A stretch of 21,459 nucleotides of DNA, taken from a virus. The position numbers and the translations under genes are program-made. The notes beneath the pieces were generated by a model, which saw nothing but the letters and a program-made list of their open reading frames with translations, made no database searches and was not told the origin of the DNA. Position 1 is the first letter of the stretch, and each line of letters starts with the position of its first letter. The stretch lies in the IMG/VR virus record IMGVR_UViG_3300044695_004066, positions 1-21,459 of that record. The stretch is one strand, 5' to 3'. Positions 19,960 through 21,459 of this stretch are shown here, piece by piece.

Positions 19960-21339
19960 ATGTCTTTTCAACCAGTAACACCAGTAACTCTTGCTGAAGC
20001 AAAAGCACTTGGTTTTAATAGCACTGAAGGTATCACCAAAGAAGGTGGTATGTATAAATTTAGCGAATCTCTTGCACCAGAACGAAAAGGATTTGGTTCT
20101 GTTGGTATAGCAAAACCTGGTCAAGTACAGATGACTCCATATTATGGAGACGTTACTGGTGCTTATCGTTTAACACAAGATCAATTTGGTGGTGCATATA
20201 AAGCAGGTGCGGGAACTGGAAACACTGCTGGTCTTGCTAAAATTATGCAAGAAAATGAAATTAAAGCATTAGTTGATAGCGGAATGTCACTTGAAGAAGC
20301 AACTTCTAAAGTTTCCAAACAGTATGGTGACTTTGGTCTTTCTCTTGGAACAGGTGGTGGCTTTGATGCCACTGGAAATGCTGTCACTGGTGGACAATAT
20401 AATGCAGATGGAACGTTAGCAACTAATACTGGATCTGGTAGCACAGGATTAAAAACAGATGCTCAAATTAGAGCAGAGACTTTAACAGCAGAAAAAAGAG
20501 CAGAGCGTCAATCTGCTTATGATTTATTGTATTCTGAATTTGACCAATATGGTCTTGGTTCTTTAGTGGCTCCATTAAAAGATCTTATTACATCAGGTGC
20601 ATCACCTTCAGAATTTACTATTCGCTTACGTGAGACAGATGCTTACAAGAAACGCTTTGCAGCTAATCAAGCACGTATCAAGAATGGACTTCGTGCTCTA
20701 TCAGAGAGTGAATATATCCGTAACGAAGATGCTTACCAAGAGGTAATGCGTCGCAGAGGATTGCCACCTGAGTACTACGCCAAGGGTGATCTAGGAGTAC
20801 AAAAGGGATTCGAGGCACTTCTTGCTGGAGATGTATCTTCCACTGAATTAGAAGATCGTATAGTTACAGCACAGGACCGTGTACTTAACGCCAATCCAGA
20901 GATTGCTGCAACACTTAAAGAATTCTACCCTGGAATTTCCAATGGAGATATCTTGGCTTATACACTAGATCCTGCAAATGCTATTAACCAAATCAAGCGC
21001 AAGATAACTGCTGCTGAGATTGGCGCTGCTGCTGGATCATATGGTTTAGGTGCAACAGCAAGTCGTGCCGAACAACTAGCAGCTACTGGCGTAACAGAAG
21101 CTACAGCACAACAAGGATTCAAAACTATTTCTCAGATAACTCCACGAGCAGAGATGCTTTCTCAAGTCTATAACCGAGATCCTTATACACAGGAAACTGC
21201 TGAAAGAGAATTCTTTGGACTCACTGGAGCAGCTGAAGCAGAGAGAGAACGCAAGAAACTAACTTCACTAGAGACTGCCGCATTTAGTGGTAGTGCTGGT
21301 GCTGGAGTAATCGCTAGAGATCGTGCTGGCGTAATTTAA
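19960..21339 (+). CDS. virion-type protein, 459 aa
   Basis: This protein has a Gly/Thr-rich N-terminal part (about 1-165, with FGLSLGTGGGFDATGNAVTG) and a helical remainder. The stretch beginning YDLLYSEFDQYGLGSLVAPL, then LRETDAYKKRFAANQARIKN, parallels the 552-aa protein upstream, as does the later FEALLAGDVSSTELEDRIVT. The C-terminus is acidic/basic helical (AERERKKLTSLE) and ends RDRAGVI. ATG 19960 has AGGGG upstream. It is likely a virion component made in the same series as its two neighbours. Confidence 0.6.
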   Translation: MSFQPVTPVTLAEAKALGFNSTEGITKEGGMYKFSESLAPERKGFGSVGIAKPGQVQMTPYYGDVTGAYRLTQDQFGGAYKAGAGTGNTAGLAKIMQENEIKALVDSGMSLEEATSKVSKQYGDFGLSLGTGGGFDATGNAVTGGQYNADGTLATNTGSGSTGLKTDAQIRAETLTAEKRAERQSAYDLLYSEFDQYGLGSLVAPLKDLITSGASPSEFTIRLRETDAYKKRFAANQARIKNGLRALSESEYIRNEDAYQEVMRRRGLPPEYYAKGDLGVQKGFEALLAGDVSSTELEDRIVTAQDRVLNANPEIAATLKEFYPGISNGDILAYTLDPANAINQIKRKITAAEIGAAAGSYGLGATASRAEQLAATGVTEATAQQGFKTISQITPRAEMLSQVYNRDPYTQETAEREFFGLTGAAEAERERKKLTSLETAAFSGSAGAGVIARDRAGVI

Positions 21340-21348
21340 CAAAGCCTG

Positions 21349-21372
21349 CCAACGGGACGACTGGTCCGTTGG
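21349..21372 (+). terminator. hairpin after the last complete gene
   Basis: CCAACGG (21349-21355) pairs with CCGTTGG (21366-21372) over a ten-base loop, just after the 459-aa gene. No T-run follows, so it may be only a weak terminator or an RNA-processing stem. The window ends on GGGAGAAG, which could be the ribosome site of a gene beyond the edge. Confidence 0.35.
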
Positions 21373-21459
21373 AGCGATAACAAAACCAGTAGTAGGAGCC
21401 ACACCACCCACCCCAAGGTGAATGTGAGGCCTATGTCAAACTAACAAGAATGGGAGAAG

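Noticed and set aside
21340-21459. In-frame open stretch of about 34 codons after the stop of the 459-aa gene, suggesting readthrough.
   Set aside because: It contains a perfect hairpin, has no readthrough signal and ends before the window does; chance is enough.

Overview
The window looks like part of the genome of a double-stranded DNA tailed phage (Caudoviricetes). It carries a large terminase with ATPase and nuclease motifs, a portal-like protein, a chain of large virion-type proteins and a split phage primase, all packed with little intergenic space. The host cannot be read directly. A 58-aa protein opening with MTRKDYELIA, an FmdB-like mini zinc ribbon and GTG/TTG starts suggest a moderate- to low-GC actinobacterial host. 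That host call is an inference from remembered family resemblance, not a search.

Region 1 (1-2518, rightward) is a replication and regulation block. It holds a CHC2 zinc-finger primase piece, an overlapping TOPRIM primase piece, a DUF1599/Nmad1-like protein, a sigma-70-like factor, a PD-(D/E)XK nuclease-like protein and a small zinc ribbon. A hairpin at 2518-2563 lies where this block meets the leftward operon.

Region 2 (2582-7618, leftward) is an almost gapless polycistron of about 26 genes, most of them 27-120 aa and many under 60 aa. Stop and start codons overlap (TAATG, TGATG, ATGA, GTGA), and a recurring purine-rich ribosome-binding site is written into the 3' end of the preceding gene. 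Recognisable products are a stand-alone ArdC N-terminal (antirestriction-type) domain, several CxxC mini-proteins, three small membrane proteins and, at the distal end, a transglycosylase that overlaps two other frames. Two copies of a hairpin-bearing intergenic element split the operon into three parts.

Region 3 (7619-8385) is a non-coding divergent control region. It has a good leftward promoter, a block extremely dense in AGCT, two similar dyad operators, a possible rightward promoter, a structured GC-rich leader and an intrinsic terminator just before the terminase gene.

Region 4 (8386-21339, rightward) is the virion block. It runs terminase with an N-terminal helix-turn-helix-like extension, portal, three small proteins, a 1591-aa protein, and 248-, 552- and 459-aa proteins, the last two apparently sharing a fold. 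No major capsid protein, protease or recognisable tail gene is seen, so these must lie outside the window. The points that most deserve follow-up are the AGCT gradient, the micro-gene operon with its shared junctions and C-terminal tails, the repeated hairpin element, and the out-of-frame overlaps around the transglycosylase.
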